A DNA stretch of 10,524 nucleotides from Actinomycetales bacterium UBA1383 (lineage in GTDB: Bacteria > Actinomycetota > Actinomycetes > Actinomycetales > Actinomycetaceae). Below the pieces are notes generated by a model. It saw nothing but the letters and a program-made list of their open reading frames with translations, had not been told where the DNA came from and ran no database searches. Made by a program: the position numbers and the translations under genes. The stretch lies in the NCBI GenBank assembly GCA_002305415.1, contig DBQX01000070.1, positions 4,474-14,997 on the forward strand, written 5' to 3'. This document shows, in pieces, positions 1-7,900 of this stretch; position 1 is the first letter of the stretch; each line of letters starts with the position of its first letter.

Positions 1-1106
1 GCCACCACGTGCCGGGCCTGGGCCAGCACGTAGTACCCGCCCGACGCCGCCACCTCACCCATCACCGCGACCACCGGCTTCGTTGAGCGCGCCACCGCCC
101 GCCCGATCACGTCCGAGGCCAGCGCGGAGCCGCCACCGGAGTCCACGTAGAGGACGACCGCCTTGACGTGCTCGTCCCGCTCGGCCTTGCGGAGGGCCGC
201 GACCACGGTCTCCGAGCCCGCGGTCGGACCGGCGAGGAGGGGAACCGGTGGGGTGGGGCGGCTGCGCCCGGACACGATCGCGCCGACCACCGGGACCACC
301 GCGATCCCGTCCTGCTTCTTCGCCTGGCGCTTCCGCGCGAACTGGCTGCGCACCAGTTCCAGGGAACGGGACCAGTCCTGGTCCACGGGCACGGCGATCT
401 CGTCGTCGTACGCGATCCGGGTGATGAGGCCGGCCGCGAGGAGCTGCGCCGCGCTCGTGAACCGGGCGTCGAGCACATCGCCGGCGGCGCCGGCGTCGCG
501 CGCCACCGCCGCGAGCCAGGACCGCTCGGCGGACGCGAGGTACGTGGAGAGCTGCTCGCGCTCGTGCTCGTCCATGTGGTCGTCGGAGAAACGGGTGAGG
601 GCGGTCTTGTACTCGCGGATCCGCAGGTTCTCCACGCCGATGCCGCGGCGGGTGAGGAACTCGCCGTAGTAGACGCGCTCGGCGGCGAGGCCGGGCAGCA
701 TGACCTCCGCGGACTCGGGGGCCACCACCTCCCGCACCCCGGCGGCCACGAGCAGGCTCCGCATCGAGACCTGCGGGAGGTACACCACCACGCGCGTCTT
801 CGCCTGGAGCCGGCCGAGCGCGCGGCCGATCGCCGCGCACGTGGCGAGGCCGGCCGTCAGGTTGACCACGCGGACGAGCACCCCGGTGACGTCATCCAGG
901 CGTGCGAGCTGCTCCAGCCGCTCGGTCAGCGACTGGAAGGACTCGGTCCGCTCCAGCAGGGACTCGAGCAGGTCATGGGCGTGGTGGGTGGGGTAGGACC
1001 CGTGGAGGTCGATGATCGCCCAGTGTGGCGTGTCCGCAGCGGGCTCGCGTCCGCGGACGAGGCGGAGCAGCGTCGAGAGGTCGGGGAGGGTGCGCGCGTT
1101 CGGCAT
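1..1106 (-). CDS. sppA: SppA-like S49 peptidase (partial, C-terminus beyond window)
   Basis: Serine protease of family S49 (protease IV / signal peptide peptidase A), which in other bacteria degrades cleaved signal peptides and other peptides. The 368 visible residues cover the N-terminal S49-like half and the beginning of the second half, as in the fused two-domain form typified by E. coli SppA. The expected catalytic lysine is K167 in REYKTAL. The expected nucleophile is S355 in GEVAASGGYY, the typical S49 signature, preceded by VDSGGGSA at about 321-328. The N-terminus (MPNARTLPDL...) has no hydrophobic anchor or signal peptide, unlike E. coli SppA, so membrane attachment is not evident. 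I chose the ATG at 1106; in-frame GTG codons at 1112 and 1115 are alternatives. There is no strong ribosome-binding site, but TACCGT lies 7 bases upstream. It follows the Nudix gene by 38 bases and is probably co-transcribed with it. Confidence 0.9.
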   Translation of the reverse strand, partial: MPNARTLPDLSTLLRLVRGREPAADTPHWAIIDLHGSYPTHHAHDLLESLLERTESFQSLTERLEQLARLDDVTGVLVRVVNLTAGLATCAAIGRALGRLQAKTRVVVYLPQVSMRSLLVAAGVREVVAPESAEVMLPGLAAERVYYGEFLTRRGIGVENLRIREYKTALTRFSDDHMDEHEREQLSTYLASAERSWLAAVARDAGAAGDVLDARFTSAAQLLAAGLITRIAYDDEIAVPVDQDWSRSLELVRSQFARKRQAKKQDGIAVVPVVGAIVSGRSRPTPPVPLLAGPTAGSETVVAALRKAERDEHVKAVVLYVDSGGGSALASDVIGRAVARSTKPVVAVMGEVAASGGYYVLAQARHVV

Positions 1107-1144
1107 GTCCACCACGGTACGACGCCGTCGCGGGACCCGCCCCG

Positions 1145-1612
1145 TCAGGCGAGGAAGTGCGCCGCCTCCCGGCCCGCGAGCGCGTGCGCGACGTCGCTGC
1201 GATGCCGCTCCGGCATGGGGGGCAGGGCGTCGGCGGGGAACCACCGGGCATCGGTGTTCTCGCCGTCGGCGGGGTGGGGCTCGCCGCTCACCCAGCGGAA
1301 GAGGAAGGCGATGTTCAGGTACTGGCTCTGGTCGCCGTTGGGGTAGGTGATGAGGGGACTGACACGCACCGAGGTCAGCCGCACGGGCTCCCCCACCACG
1401 CCGGCCTCCTCGAGCAGCTCCCGCCGCGCCGCGCGGGCGGGCTCCTCACCGGGGTCGACGATTCCCGTGACCGGGGTCCAGTCGCCGTTGTCCGCGCGCC
1501 GGACCAGCAGGACGGCCCCGTCGCGGACGACGACGGCGCTCACCCCCGTCAGCCAGAGCGGCTCGTGGCCGATCTTCTCCCGCAGTCGGAGGATGAATTC
1601 CGGGGTGGCCAT
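1145..1612 (-). CDS. Nudix hydrolase
   Basis: A 155-residue Nudix-fold pyrophosphohydrolase, which hydrolyses a nucleoside diphosphate linked to another group using divalent metal. The Nudix box is complete at residues 50-72: G50, five residues, E56, seven residues, then RELLEEAGV, matching GX5EX7REUXEEXGU exactly. The preceding strand (SAVVVRDGAVLLVRRADNG) and the later FLFRWVSGEP and DARWF elements are typical of MutT/NADH-pyrophosphatase-like members with a domain of about 130-160 residues. The substrate cannot be assigned; a housecleaning role on damaged or excess nucleotides is common in the family but is inference here. The ATG at 1612 is preceded by TACGGT six bases upstream and only a weak GGTGG. 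The gene starts 30 bases after the AEC transporter stop and lies 38 bases before the SppA gene, so an operon is likely. Confidence 0.93.
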   Translation of the reverse strand: MATPEFILRLREKIGHEPLWLTGVSAVVVRDGAVLLVRRADNGDWTPVTGIVDPGEEPARAARRELLEEAGVVGEPVRLTSVRVSPLITYPNGDQSQYLNIAFLFRWVSGEPHPADGENTDARWFPADALPPMPERHRSDVAHALAGREAAHFLA

Positions 1613-1642
1613 GGGCCCACCGTAGCCCGGTGCGCCCGCGGG

Positions 1643-2599
1643 TCAGAGCCAGCCGGCCAGCCGGAGCGCCACCATCCACCCGGTGATGGTGAGGAAGGAC
1701 AGCACGGTGGAGAGCATCAGCACGGCCGCGCCGAGCTCGCCCTCGCCGTACTCCTCCCCGATGGGCGCGAGGACCGACATCGAGGGCAGCGCACACGTGA
1801 GGATCGCCGCGGCCCGCAGTTCCGGGGACAGCTCCGGCAGCCCGATCGCCACCAGGCCCAGGACCAGCCCGATCGCCGCCAATGGCTGCACCAGCAGCTT
1901 CCCCGCGACCGTCACGAGCACGTCGGTGATCATGCCGTGCACCCTGAGGCCCACGAGCATGCCACCCACCGCGAACAGCGCCACACCGGAGGAGGTCTGC
2001 GCGAGCAGGGTCACCGCGCGGCCCAGCGCGGCGGGGAGCTCCACGCCGAGCGCGGTCAGCGCGAGGGCGGCCACGATGGCGATGATCATCGGGTGGGTGA
2101 CCACCCGGACCACGGTCTGGCGTACACGCACCCAGACGTTCGTCGAGCCGTTCGCGGCGCCCTCCACCATCGCGAGCGCCACGGGGATGATCGCGGTGTT
2201 GTCCACCAGCATGTCCATCCCGACCGCGAGGCCGGCCACGCTCGGGAGGATCAGCAGGAAGATCGGGAACCCGACGAACCCGTTGTTCGTCCCGCTCATG
2301 CCCCACGCGATGAACACGCCCCGGACGTCCGGCAGCCCCCGCGCCCGGGCGTAGAGGCGCCCCACCGCCATCATCACCCAGGCCGCGAGCGCGTAGGTCA
2401 GGAGGTAGGTGAGGTTGAAGACCTCCGCGAAGTCACGGCCCGCGACGTTCACGAAGATCAGCAGGGGCAGCGCGAGCTTCACCACGAACGTGGAGAAGAC
2501 CGACATGTCCTCCCGGCGGAACAGCCCCGCCCGGGTCAGCGCCCACCCCACGGCGACGACGAGGAAGATGGGGGTCGTTGCCGCGAGGATGTCCAGCAC
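1643..2599 (-). CDS. AEC family transporter (auxin efflux carrier-like permease)
   Basis: Integral membrane permease of the AEC family (Mem_trans), whose bacterial members export or exchange small organic acids such as malate; the substrate here is unknown. The protein is almost entirely hydrophobic, with about ten membrane segments in two halves. The first is near residues 6-23 (TPIFLVVAVGWAL). A GTNNGFVGFPI motif in the first half is typical of the family. From the GTG at 2599 the protein is 318 residues, close to the usual 310-320. An in-frame GTG at 2677 would add 26 residues (MTWGIPPPRG...) that look unlike the family N-terminus. I prefer 2599 because it begins right before the first membrane helix and has TAGCCT seven bases upstream, suiting a leaderless transcript. 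Neither start has a clear ribosome-binding site. It lies between the bifunctional nuclease gene and the Nudix gene on the same strand. Confidence 0.9.
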   Translation of the reverse strand: MLDILAATTPIFLVVAVGWALTRAGLFRREDMSVFSTFVVKLALPLLIFVNVAGRDFAEVFNLTYLLTYALAAWVMMAVGRLYARARGLPDVRGVFIAWGMSGTNNGFVGFPIFLLILPSVAGLAVGMDMLVDNTAIIPVALAMVEGAANGSTNVWVRVRQTVVRVVTHPMIIAIVAALALTALGVELPAALGRAVTLLAQTSSGVALFAVGGMLVGLRVHGMITDVLVTVAGKLLVQPLAAIGLVLGLVAIGLPELSPELRAAAILTCALPSMSVLAPIGEEYGEGELGAAVLMLSTVLSFLTITGWMVALRLAGWL

Positions 2600-2693
2600 G
2601 GTCCACAGGCTATCGGCGGCCCGGCGGGCGACTGCCTCGTGTTGCCAGCCGCGCGGGGGTGGGATGCCCCACGTCACCGCACGCCGGGGCGGC

Positions 2694-3194
2694 TCACTCC
2701 TCGCGGAAGTCCTCCGGGTTCACGTGCTCCAGGAACTCGGAGAAGGCGGCCACCTCCGCGTCCGCGTCCTCGCCCTCGGCCACGGTGGCGTCGACGACGC
2801 CGGCCTCGGCGATCACGTCGTCGGCCACCCAGATCGGGGCGCCGGCGCGCGTCGCCAGGGCGATGGAGTCGGACGGCCGGGCGTCCAGGGTGAGCACCCC
2901 GTCCCGGGTGCGCAGCGTGATCTCCGCGTAGAACGTGCCGTCCTCGATGCGCGTGATCTCCACGCGCTCCACGGCGGCGCCGAGGTCGTCGAGGATGGTC
3001 TTCATCAGGTCGTGCGTCATGGGGCGCGGTGGGGTGTCGCCCTGGATGGCCATGAGGATCGAGGTGGCCTCCTGCGGGCCGATCCAGATCGGCAGGAGCG
3101 TGCCCGTCCCCTCCTCCTCCACCAGCGGCTTGAGGATCAGGACGGGCTGGGACTGGGTGTCGAGCGCCAACCCGGTGATACGGACCTGGACCAT
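2694..3194 (-). CDS. Bifunctional nuclease family protein (BFN, former DUF151)
   Basis: A 166-residue protein of the BFN domain family, resembling mycobacterial Rv1829 as I recall it. Plant members have DNase and RNase activity; the bacterial role is poorly defined and should not be assumed. Family hallmarks, in order: VLILKP near 18-23, LPIWIGPQEA at 34-43, PPRPMTHDLM at 55-64, GTFYAEI at 86-92 and ARPSDSIALA at 105-114. An acidic C-terminal tail carries FLEHVNPEDF (154-163), matching the FLDSVSPDDF-like end of actinobacterial homologues. The ATG at 3194 has a strong ribosome-binding site, GGGAGGT, about four bases upstream. A promoter-like pair lies further upstream. It is the first gene of a four-gene minus-strand run. 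An open frame continues far upstream to about 4760, but that extension is a shadow of the DUF1801 and hydrolase genes. Confidence 0.93.
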   Translation of the reverse strand: MVQVRITGLALDTQSQPVLILKPLVEEEGTGTLLPIWIGPQEATSILMAIQGDTPPRPMTHDLMKTILDDLGAAVERVEITRIEDGTFYAEITLRTRDGVLTLDARPSDSIALATRAGAPIWVADDVIAEAGVVDATVAEGEDADAEVAAFSEFLEHVNPEDFREE

Positions 3195-3243
3195 GGGACC
3201 TCCCAACAGCTCCCGCGGCGCCCACCCGAACGCCGGTCCCTCC

Positions 3244-3272
3244 ATCGTACGTCCGGGCCGGGCCCCTGTCCC
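3244..3272 (-). promoter_or_regulatory. Candidate promoter of the bifunctional nuclease run
   Basis: Reading the minus strand, GGGACA (3272-3267) and TACGAT (3249-3244) are separated by 17 bases. TACGAT fits the TANNNT actinobacterial -10 well, and GGGACA keeps the GACA half of the -35 consensus. Transcription would begin near 3237, leaving a leader of about 43 bases that includes the GGGAGGT ribosome-binding site of the nuclease gene. The assignment is by eye, with no start-site data. Confidence 0.5.
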
Positions 3273-3302
3273 CGGCCGCCGGTCGGTGCGACACTGGCCC
3301 GC

Positions 3303-3701
3303 ATGCGCAGCCAGGCCACATCCATCGACTCCTACCTCGCCGACTTCCCGCCCGAGACCCGTGCACGCCTCGAGGAGGTGCGGGCGCTGGTCCGGGAGGT
3401 CGTGCCCGAGGCCACCGAGACCATCAGCTACGCGATCCCCACGTTCGACCTGCACGGACGCCACCTCGTGCACGTGGCCGGGTTCGCGCGCCACATCGGC
3501 TTCTACCCCACGCCCACCGGGATGGAGGAGTTCGCCGAGGCGCTGGCGGGGTACCGCACAGGAAAGGGGTCCGTGCAGTTCCCGCTCTCGGAGCCTCTGC
3601 CGCGGGACCTGATCCGGCGGATCGTGGAGTTCCGGGTGGGTGAGGTCCGGGCCGGAATCCAGGCGGCGGGCCGGCGGAAGTCCCCCACGCCGAGGTCCTG
3701 A
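3303..3701 (+). CDS. DUF1801 domain protein (YdhG-like, putative iron chaperone fold)
   Basis: A 132-residue cytoplasmic protein of the DUF1801 family. Features seen: SIDSYLADFPPETRARLEEVR near residues 7-27, VPEATETISYAIPTF at 34-48, HLVHVAGFARHIGFYPTP at 54-71, GKGSVQFPLSEPLP at 87-100 and the helix RDLIRRIVEFRVGEV. The ISYAIPTF and GFYPT blocks are the clearest family marks. A Bacillus member (YdhG/Fra) has been described as a frataxin-like iron chaperone, so a metallochaperone role is possible but is inference. The ATG at 3303 has no clear ribosome-binding site; GACACT ends 7 bases upstream, so the transcript may be leaderless. It diverges from the bifunctional nuclease (108 bases between starts) and converges on the serine hydrolase. 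Its stop codon is part of the shared hairpin. An upstream in-frame extension to 2409 is antisense to neighbours and is rejected. Confidence 0.9.
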   Translation: MRSQATSIDSYLADFPPETRARLEEVRALVREVVPEATETISYAIPTFDLHGRHLVHVAGFARHIGFYPTPTGMEEFAEALAGYRTGKGSVQFPLSEPLPRDLIRRIVEFRVGEVRAGIQAAGRRKSPTPRS

Positions 3702-3727
3702 GCGCCCGCTCCGCGCGCGGGGGCTCA
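3699..3727. terminator. Bidirectional terminator-like hairpin containing both stop codons
   Basis: The arms tgagcgcccgc (3699-3709) and gcgggggctca (3717-3727) pair over 11 bases with one mismatch around a 7-base loop. The left arm begins with the TGA of the DUF1801 gene, and the right arm ends with the complement of the TGA of the serine hydrolase. The two convergent genes are separated by only 23 bases. There is no U-tract on either side, so the hairpin resembles the U-less terminators proposed for high-GC actinobacteria. Efficiency is unknown. Confidence 0.6.
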
Positions 3728-4867
3728 CCCACACCAGGCGAGCACCGCGTCCGCGACCTCGGCGAGGTGGGTGTAGTCCCGCACGTACCCCGTGGCCAGG
3801 TTGTTGACGTAGGCGAACACCACGTCGCGCTCCGGGTCCGCCCACCCGATCGCCACGTTCGAGCCGTTGTGCCCGAACGTCCGCGGGCTGCTCCGCCGCC
3901 CCATCGGGCTGAAGTCCAGCGGCGGGAGCCGCGGGCCGCCCAGCTGCATCCCCTGGGCCCACCGGATGTGGACGCCGACGAAGCGGTCGACCTCCGCGTG
4001 GCACGACGGCGCGGTCATCTCCGCCAGCGACGCCGCCGTCAGGACGGGAGTGGCGCCGCCCTCCCCGCGGCCGGCCCGCAGCAGGGCGAGGTAGAAGGTG
4101 CCGAGGTCGCGCGCCGTCGTCGAGATGCCGGCGGCAGGGATGGGCGCCGTCCGGACCGCGGGCCGGTTCACCACGGCTGCGACCGCGCGGGCCATCGCGC
4201 CGCGCCCGCGCATCGGGACGGCACGCCGCAGTTCGGCGCGCGGCAGCCCGAGGGACGTGTCCGCCAGGCCCAAAGGGTCGAGCACCCGCTCCCGCAGCAG
4301 TGCACGCACCGGCCGCCCCGCCACCCGCCGCACCACCTCGCCGAGGATGAAGCCGTAATCGACGTACTCGTAGGCGGGCACCTCGCCGGGCGGCCACAGC
4401 GGGCGCGCCCGCTCGATCCGCCGCACCGACCGCCCCCAGTCCGTCATGGCGACGACGTCGCCCACCGCCGCCACCGCCAGCGGGGCGCGCGTGGCGAGGC
4501 CCCCGGCGAGCCCGCCCGACGCCGTCCGCCGCACGGGCAGGAACGCCCGGCCGGCCACAGGGAGGCCCGAACGGTGCCGCAGCACGTGGCGGAGGGTGAT
4601 CCCACCCTTCCCGTGGGCGGCGAACTCGGGCCAGTACCGCGCGACTGGCGCGTCCAGCTCCACCTCGCCGGTCTCCACGAGCTGGTAGAGCAGCACGGTC
4701 ACGAACGGCTTGGAGGCGGAGAAGATCCAGAACAGGTCGTTGGGCCCGCAACCGATGCACCGGTCCAGTACCACCCGGCCCTCGTGCGCCACCCAGAGCT
4801 GGGCGCTCGCCCCGCGCGCCTCCGTGAGCTCCGCCGCGCGGGTCAGGCCCTCCGGGTCACCCGGCAT
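3725..4867 (-). CDS. Serine hydrolase, beta-lactamase/class C fold
   Basis: A 380-residue member of the beta-lactamase-related serine hydrolases (Pfam Beta-lactamase; includes EstB-type esterases, D-aminopeptidases and low-molecular-weight penicillin-binding proteins). The three active-site elements are visible: SxxK as S50-A-S-K53, the tyrosine motif as Y168-V-D170 (D replaces the more usual N), and H333-N-G335 in place of the KTG/HTG triad. LRHRSGLP at 96-103 and PLGLADTSLG at 198-207 are also family-typical. There is no signal peptide, so the enzyme is probably cytoplasmic. This points to an esterase or amidase rather than a secreted beta-lactamase, and resistance should not be inferred. 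The ATG at 4867 has a strong ribosome-binding site, GAGGAGG (4878-4872), four bases upstream. The gene lies downstream of the nucleotidase on the same strand but is separated from it by a hairpin, so it is probably expressed on its own. Confidence 0.92.
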   Translation of the reverse strand: MPGDPEGLTRAAELTEARGASAQLWVAHEGRVVLDRCIGCGPNDLFWIFSASKPFVTVLLYQLVETGEVELDAPVARYWPEFAAHGKGGITLRHVLRHRSGLPVAGRAFLPVRRTASGGLAGGLATRAPLAVAAVGDVVAMTDWGRSVRRIERARPLWPPGEVPAYEYVDYGFILGEVVRRVAGRPVRALLRERVLDPLGLADTSLGLPRAELRRAVPMRGRGAMARAVAAVVNRPAVRTAPIPAAGISTTARDLGTFYLALLRAGRGEGGATPVLTAASLAEMTAPSCHAEVDRFVGVHIRWAQGMQLGGPRLPPLDFSPMGRRSSPRTFGHNGSNVAIGWADPERDVVFAYVNNLATGYVRDYTHLAEVADAVLAWCG

Positions 4868-4894
4868 CGCCCCTCCTCATGGGCCCAGACAACC

Positions 4895-4912
4895 ACAATC
4901 GGGACAATCGGG
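4895..4912. repeat. Tandem 9-bp direct repeat upstream of the serine hydrolase
   Basis: ACAATCGGG occurs twice in immediate succession (4895-4903 and 4904-4912). On the coding strand this is CCCGATTGT repeated, ending 28 bases before the serine hydrolase start. The pair sits where the promoter should be and is less GC-rich than its surroundings. A regulator site is possible, but two copies of nine bases are weak evidence. Confidence 0.4.
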
Positions 4913-4914
4913 TA

Positions 4915-4943
4915 GGGGGCCGGCCCCAGCGGAACCGGCCCCC
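4915..4943 (-). terminator. Hairpin after the nucleotidase gene
   Basis: A perfect 9-base stem, gggggccgg (4915-4923) with ccggccccc (4935-4943), closes an 11-base loop. It begins 15 bases beyond the nucleotidase stop codon. No run of U follows in the transcription direction (the next bases are TACCCGATTG), so it is a U-less terminator candidate. Its position between two same-strand genes fits ending the nucleotidase transcript before the serine hydrolase. Confidence 0.6.
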
Positions 4944-4958
4944 ACGACGCGACGCGGA

Positions 4959-7900
4959 TCAGCGGAATGTCACCTCGATCGTGGGCGTCGTGCCGTCGAC
5001 GAGGCCGAGGGTGAGCACCTGGCACGTGCCCGACCACGCCTTCTCGGTCTTCCAGTTGAAGAGGTACTGCGTGGACCCCTTGGCGTGGATGAGCGTGCCC
5101 TGGGCCGGCACCGCCGCGCCTCCGCCACACGGGGCCACGGTGGGGTAGCCGGGAGCGAAGACGTCCATCCCCATGTCACCGCCCAGGAAGAACCTCACCG
5201 GGAGGTTGGACCCCGCCTTCGCGACGTTGCCCGTAGCCATGAGAGGCGGGACGGGGCCCGAGAAGTCGAACAGCACCACGTGGTCGACTGCGAGCGTGCC
5301 CGCGGCACCGAGCGCGTCGGCGACCGAGGCGGTGACGGGGAACTTCCCACCGCGGTCGTAGACGTGGGTGGCGGTGCAGGTGGCGCCGTCGACGACGCCG
5401 GTGACCGGGTCGCTCCCGTCCCCGAAGTCCACCGTGCAGGTCACCGGCCCGTGGATGATCCCCGGGTCTATGAAGGTGGCGGTCGCCGTCACCATCTCAT
5501 GCAACTCGGACGGCTCGGGGGCAACCACCAGCGAGTCGACCGTGGGGGCAGGCGGCACCGTGAAGAGCAGCCGGCCCTCGACCATCGGGCTGATCGGCTC
5601 CGTCTGGCCCTGGATATACTCGATGACGGCGTCGCGGACGTAGAACTGGGTGTCCGCGACGATCTGGTCGAGCGGCCAGAGGGACGAGCCGGCGTCGCTG
5701 AAGTTGCACGCGCCGGCGGCGAGGTAGTTCACCGAGGACACCCGGTAATAGGTGTCCGCATCGGCGAAGTCCACCGGGACGCCGCCGATCAGGAGCGCCG
5801 CCACGTTGTCCCCGTCCGGCATGACGCCGGCACCCTCGTCCTGATAGACGATCTGGTTGCCCGCGTCCGTGCCCAGCATGCAGGTGGTGTAGTAGGAGTA
5901 GCCGCCGTAGCCGGGAACGTACGTGTAGTACCAGTAGTTCCGGTACGCGCGCTCCAGCACCGTCTTCAACTGGGGCCCGTTCATCTCCATGACCACGAGG
6001 GAGTTCTCGTAGGGCATGAGGGTGAACATGTCCGAGACCTTCAACTGGTAAGGGTCGGCCTCCGTGGCGCCGTCCGCGACCTTCCGGTTCGTCATCGCGC
6101 CGGAGAGGTGGACGTCCACCGGCACGCCCTCGGACTCGAGCTTCCACACCGAGGAGTCGGCCTGGAGGTTGGCCGCGTTGGTCTCCTGCGTGAAGGCCGT
6201 CAGCGCGTCGATCGGGACCGTGGTGGACCCGATCACCGTGGTGGTGTAGGCGTCCAGCAGCGTCTTGTACGGCGCCACCAGTGCCTGGATCGCAGGGTCC
6301 TCGGGCGTCGTCGCCGTGACCGCCTCGTACCGGCCGGCGGTGGACTTCACGTCCCAGCCGCCCGACCCGTCGGGCAGCAGGCCGATCGAGACGGTGCCGA
6401 GGTAGTTGTTGTACCGGTACATCTGGCTGACCAGCACCGGCGTGCCCTCCGGACCCGCCACGAAGGTGGGCAGGAACTTGTAGTCGCCGAAGCCGGTGTC
6501 CGGGCGGGTGTGGGAGTGTCCGCCGAGGACGGCGTCGACGCCGGGGACCTCGGCCGCGAACGTGGTGTCGACGTTCTCGTCCACCTCGATGCTCGCCGGG
6601 TTCTCGGTGAAGCCGATGTGGGTGAGGGCGATGACGACGTCGTTGCTCGCCTTCAGGCCGGGCGCGTAGTCCTGGCCGGCCTGGATCGGATCGGTGAAGG
6701 TCAGGCCCTCGATGTTGCTCGGTAGCTCGTAGCTCGGCACGCGGTGGTTCCCGATGCCGAGGATGGCGACGTCGATGCCCTCGGGGCCCACGGTCTTCTC
6801 GACGTACGGCTCCACGGGCACGGCGTCGAGGCCGTACGCACCGTCGTCGGCGATGTTCGCCTGCAGCATCGGGAAGTCCGCCTGCGCGAGCGTCCCGAAC
6901 ACCTCGGAGCCGAAGTTGAACTCGTGGTTGCCGAGCGTCATCGCGTCGTAGTCCATCGCGTTGAACGCCTTGAGCAGCGGGTTGATCTGCAGCTCCGCGG
7001 GCAGCGGCGTGCCGTCCGCGGAGTACCCCAGGCCGGCCGACTTGAAGAAGTACATCATCTCGTCGCCCTGGATGTTGTCCCCCGCGGTCAGGAGCAGCGT
7101 CCGCTCGGGGTTGTGGGCGCGCGCCTGGTTGATGAGGGTGGCCAGCTGGGTGTACCCGACGTACGTGCCCTTCAGCAGGTTGCCGTGCGAGTCGTTGTGG
7201 TGCAGCACGGTGAGCGGCACCACCTCGCCGGCCTCGTAGTCGTTGTCACCGTCGCCGTCGCGGGCGATGCGCCCGTCGAGGGTGCCGTCGCCGTCGGGCC
7301 CTCGGTACGGGTTGGCGAAGGTGTAGGTGGCGCTCACGTACGCGTTGACGGAGTTGAGCATGTCACCCCAGTACGTGAGGTTCGTCAGGTACTTGAACGG
7401 GGTGAAGCCGTCCTGGCCGGCGGGGGCGAGGAACTCGTTGGTGCCCACCTTGTAGGTCGCCGCCGGGTCGAGCGGCTCCCAGGTGCTGCTCGTCCGGTCG
7501 TACACCTCGACGTCGTAGGCGCCCCAGGCGTACGGCTGCGGTCCCGGTTCGGCGTCGCTGTACCGGAAGAACTTGTACCGGACGCCGGAGGGCTGCAGCG
7601 CCCCCTTGAACAGGGTGGCGGACTGGTTGAGCAGGTCGACGATCTGCGCCCCGGTCATCGTCCCCACCACAGTGGCGTTGCCGAACGGGAGGATGGAGAA
7701 CATCTGGCCGTAGGTCAGCAGCATCGGGTCGTGCGTCCACACGCCCTCGCCCTGGCAGTCCGCGGCGCTCGAGCTCCAGATGTAGGTCCCCGGGTTCAGC
7801 GGGTCCTCGATGTCGCACCAGTCGGTCCGGATGCCGCCGGGGTTGTTGAAGAACATGTCGACGTCGTTCTCCGGCAGCAGGTCGGTGTTGAGCGAGCCGT

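Noticed and set aside
1025..2893. A 622-codon plus-strand frame spanning the operon
   Set aside because: It runs antisense across four genes and is dominated by Arg, His, Pro and Gly with no fold-like pattern.
2409..3302. Upstream extension of the DUF1801 frame
   Set aside because: It is antisense to the AEC and nuclease genes, and family homology begins right at 3303.
3195..4760. Upstream extension of the bifunctional nuclease frame to about 4760
   Set aside because: It would cross the DUF1801 gene and overlap the serine hydrolase in another frame. The family N-terminus and a strong ribosome-binding site place the start at 3194.
3725..4867. Beta-lactam resistance gene
   Set aside because: The fold matches, but there is no signal peptide, and the motifs (YVD, HNG) fit esterase-like or peptidase-like members equally well.
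4710..6725. A 671-codon plus-strand frame opposite the nucleotidase and the end of the hydrolase gene
   Set aside because: It is a composition shadow that crosses two real minus-strand genes and the terminator between them.
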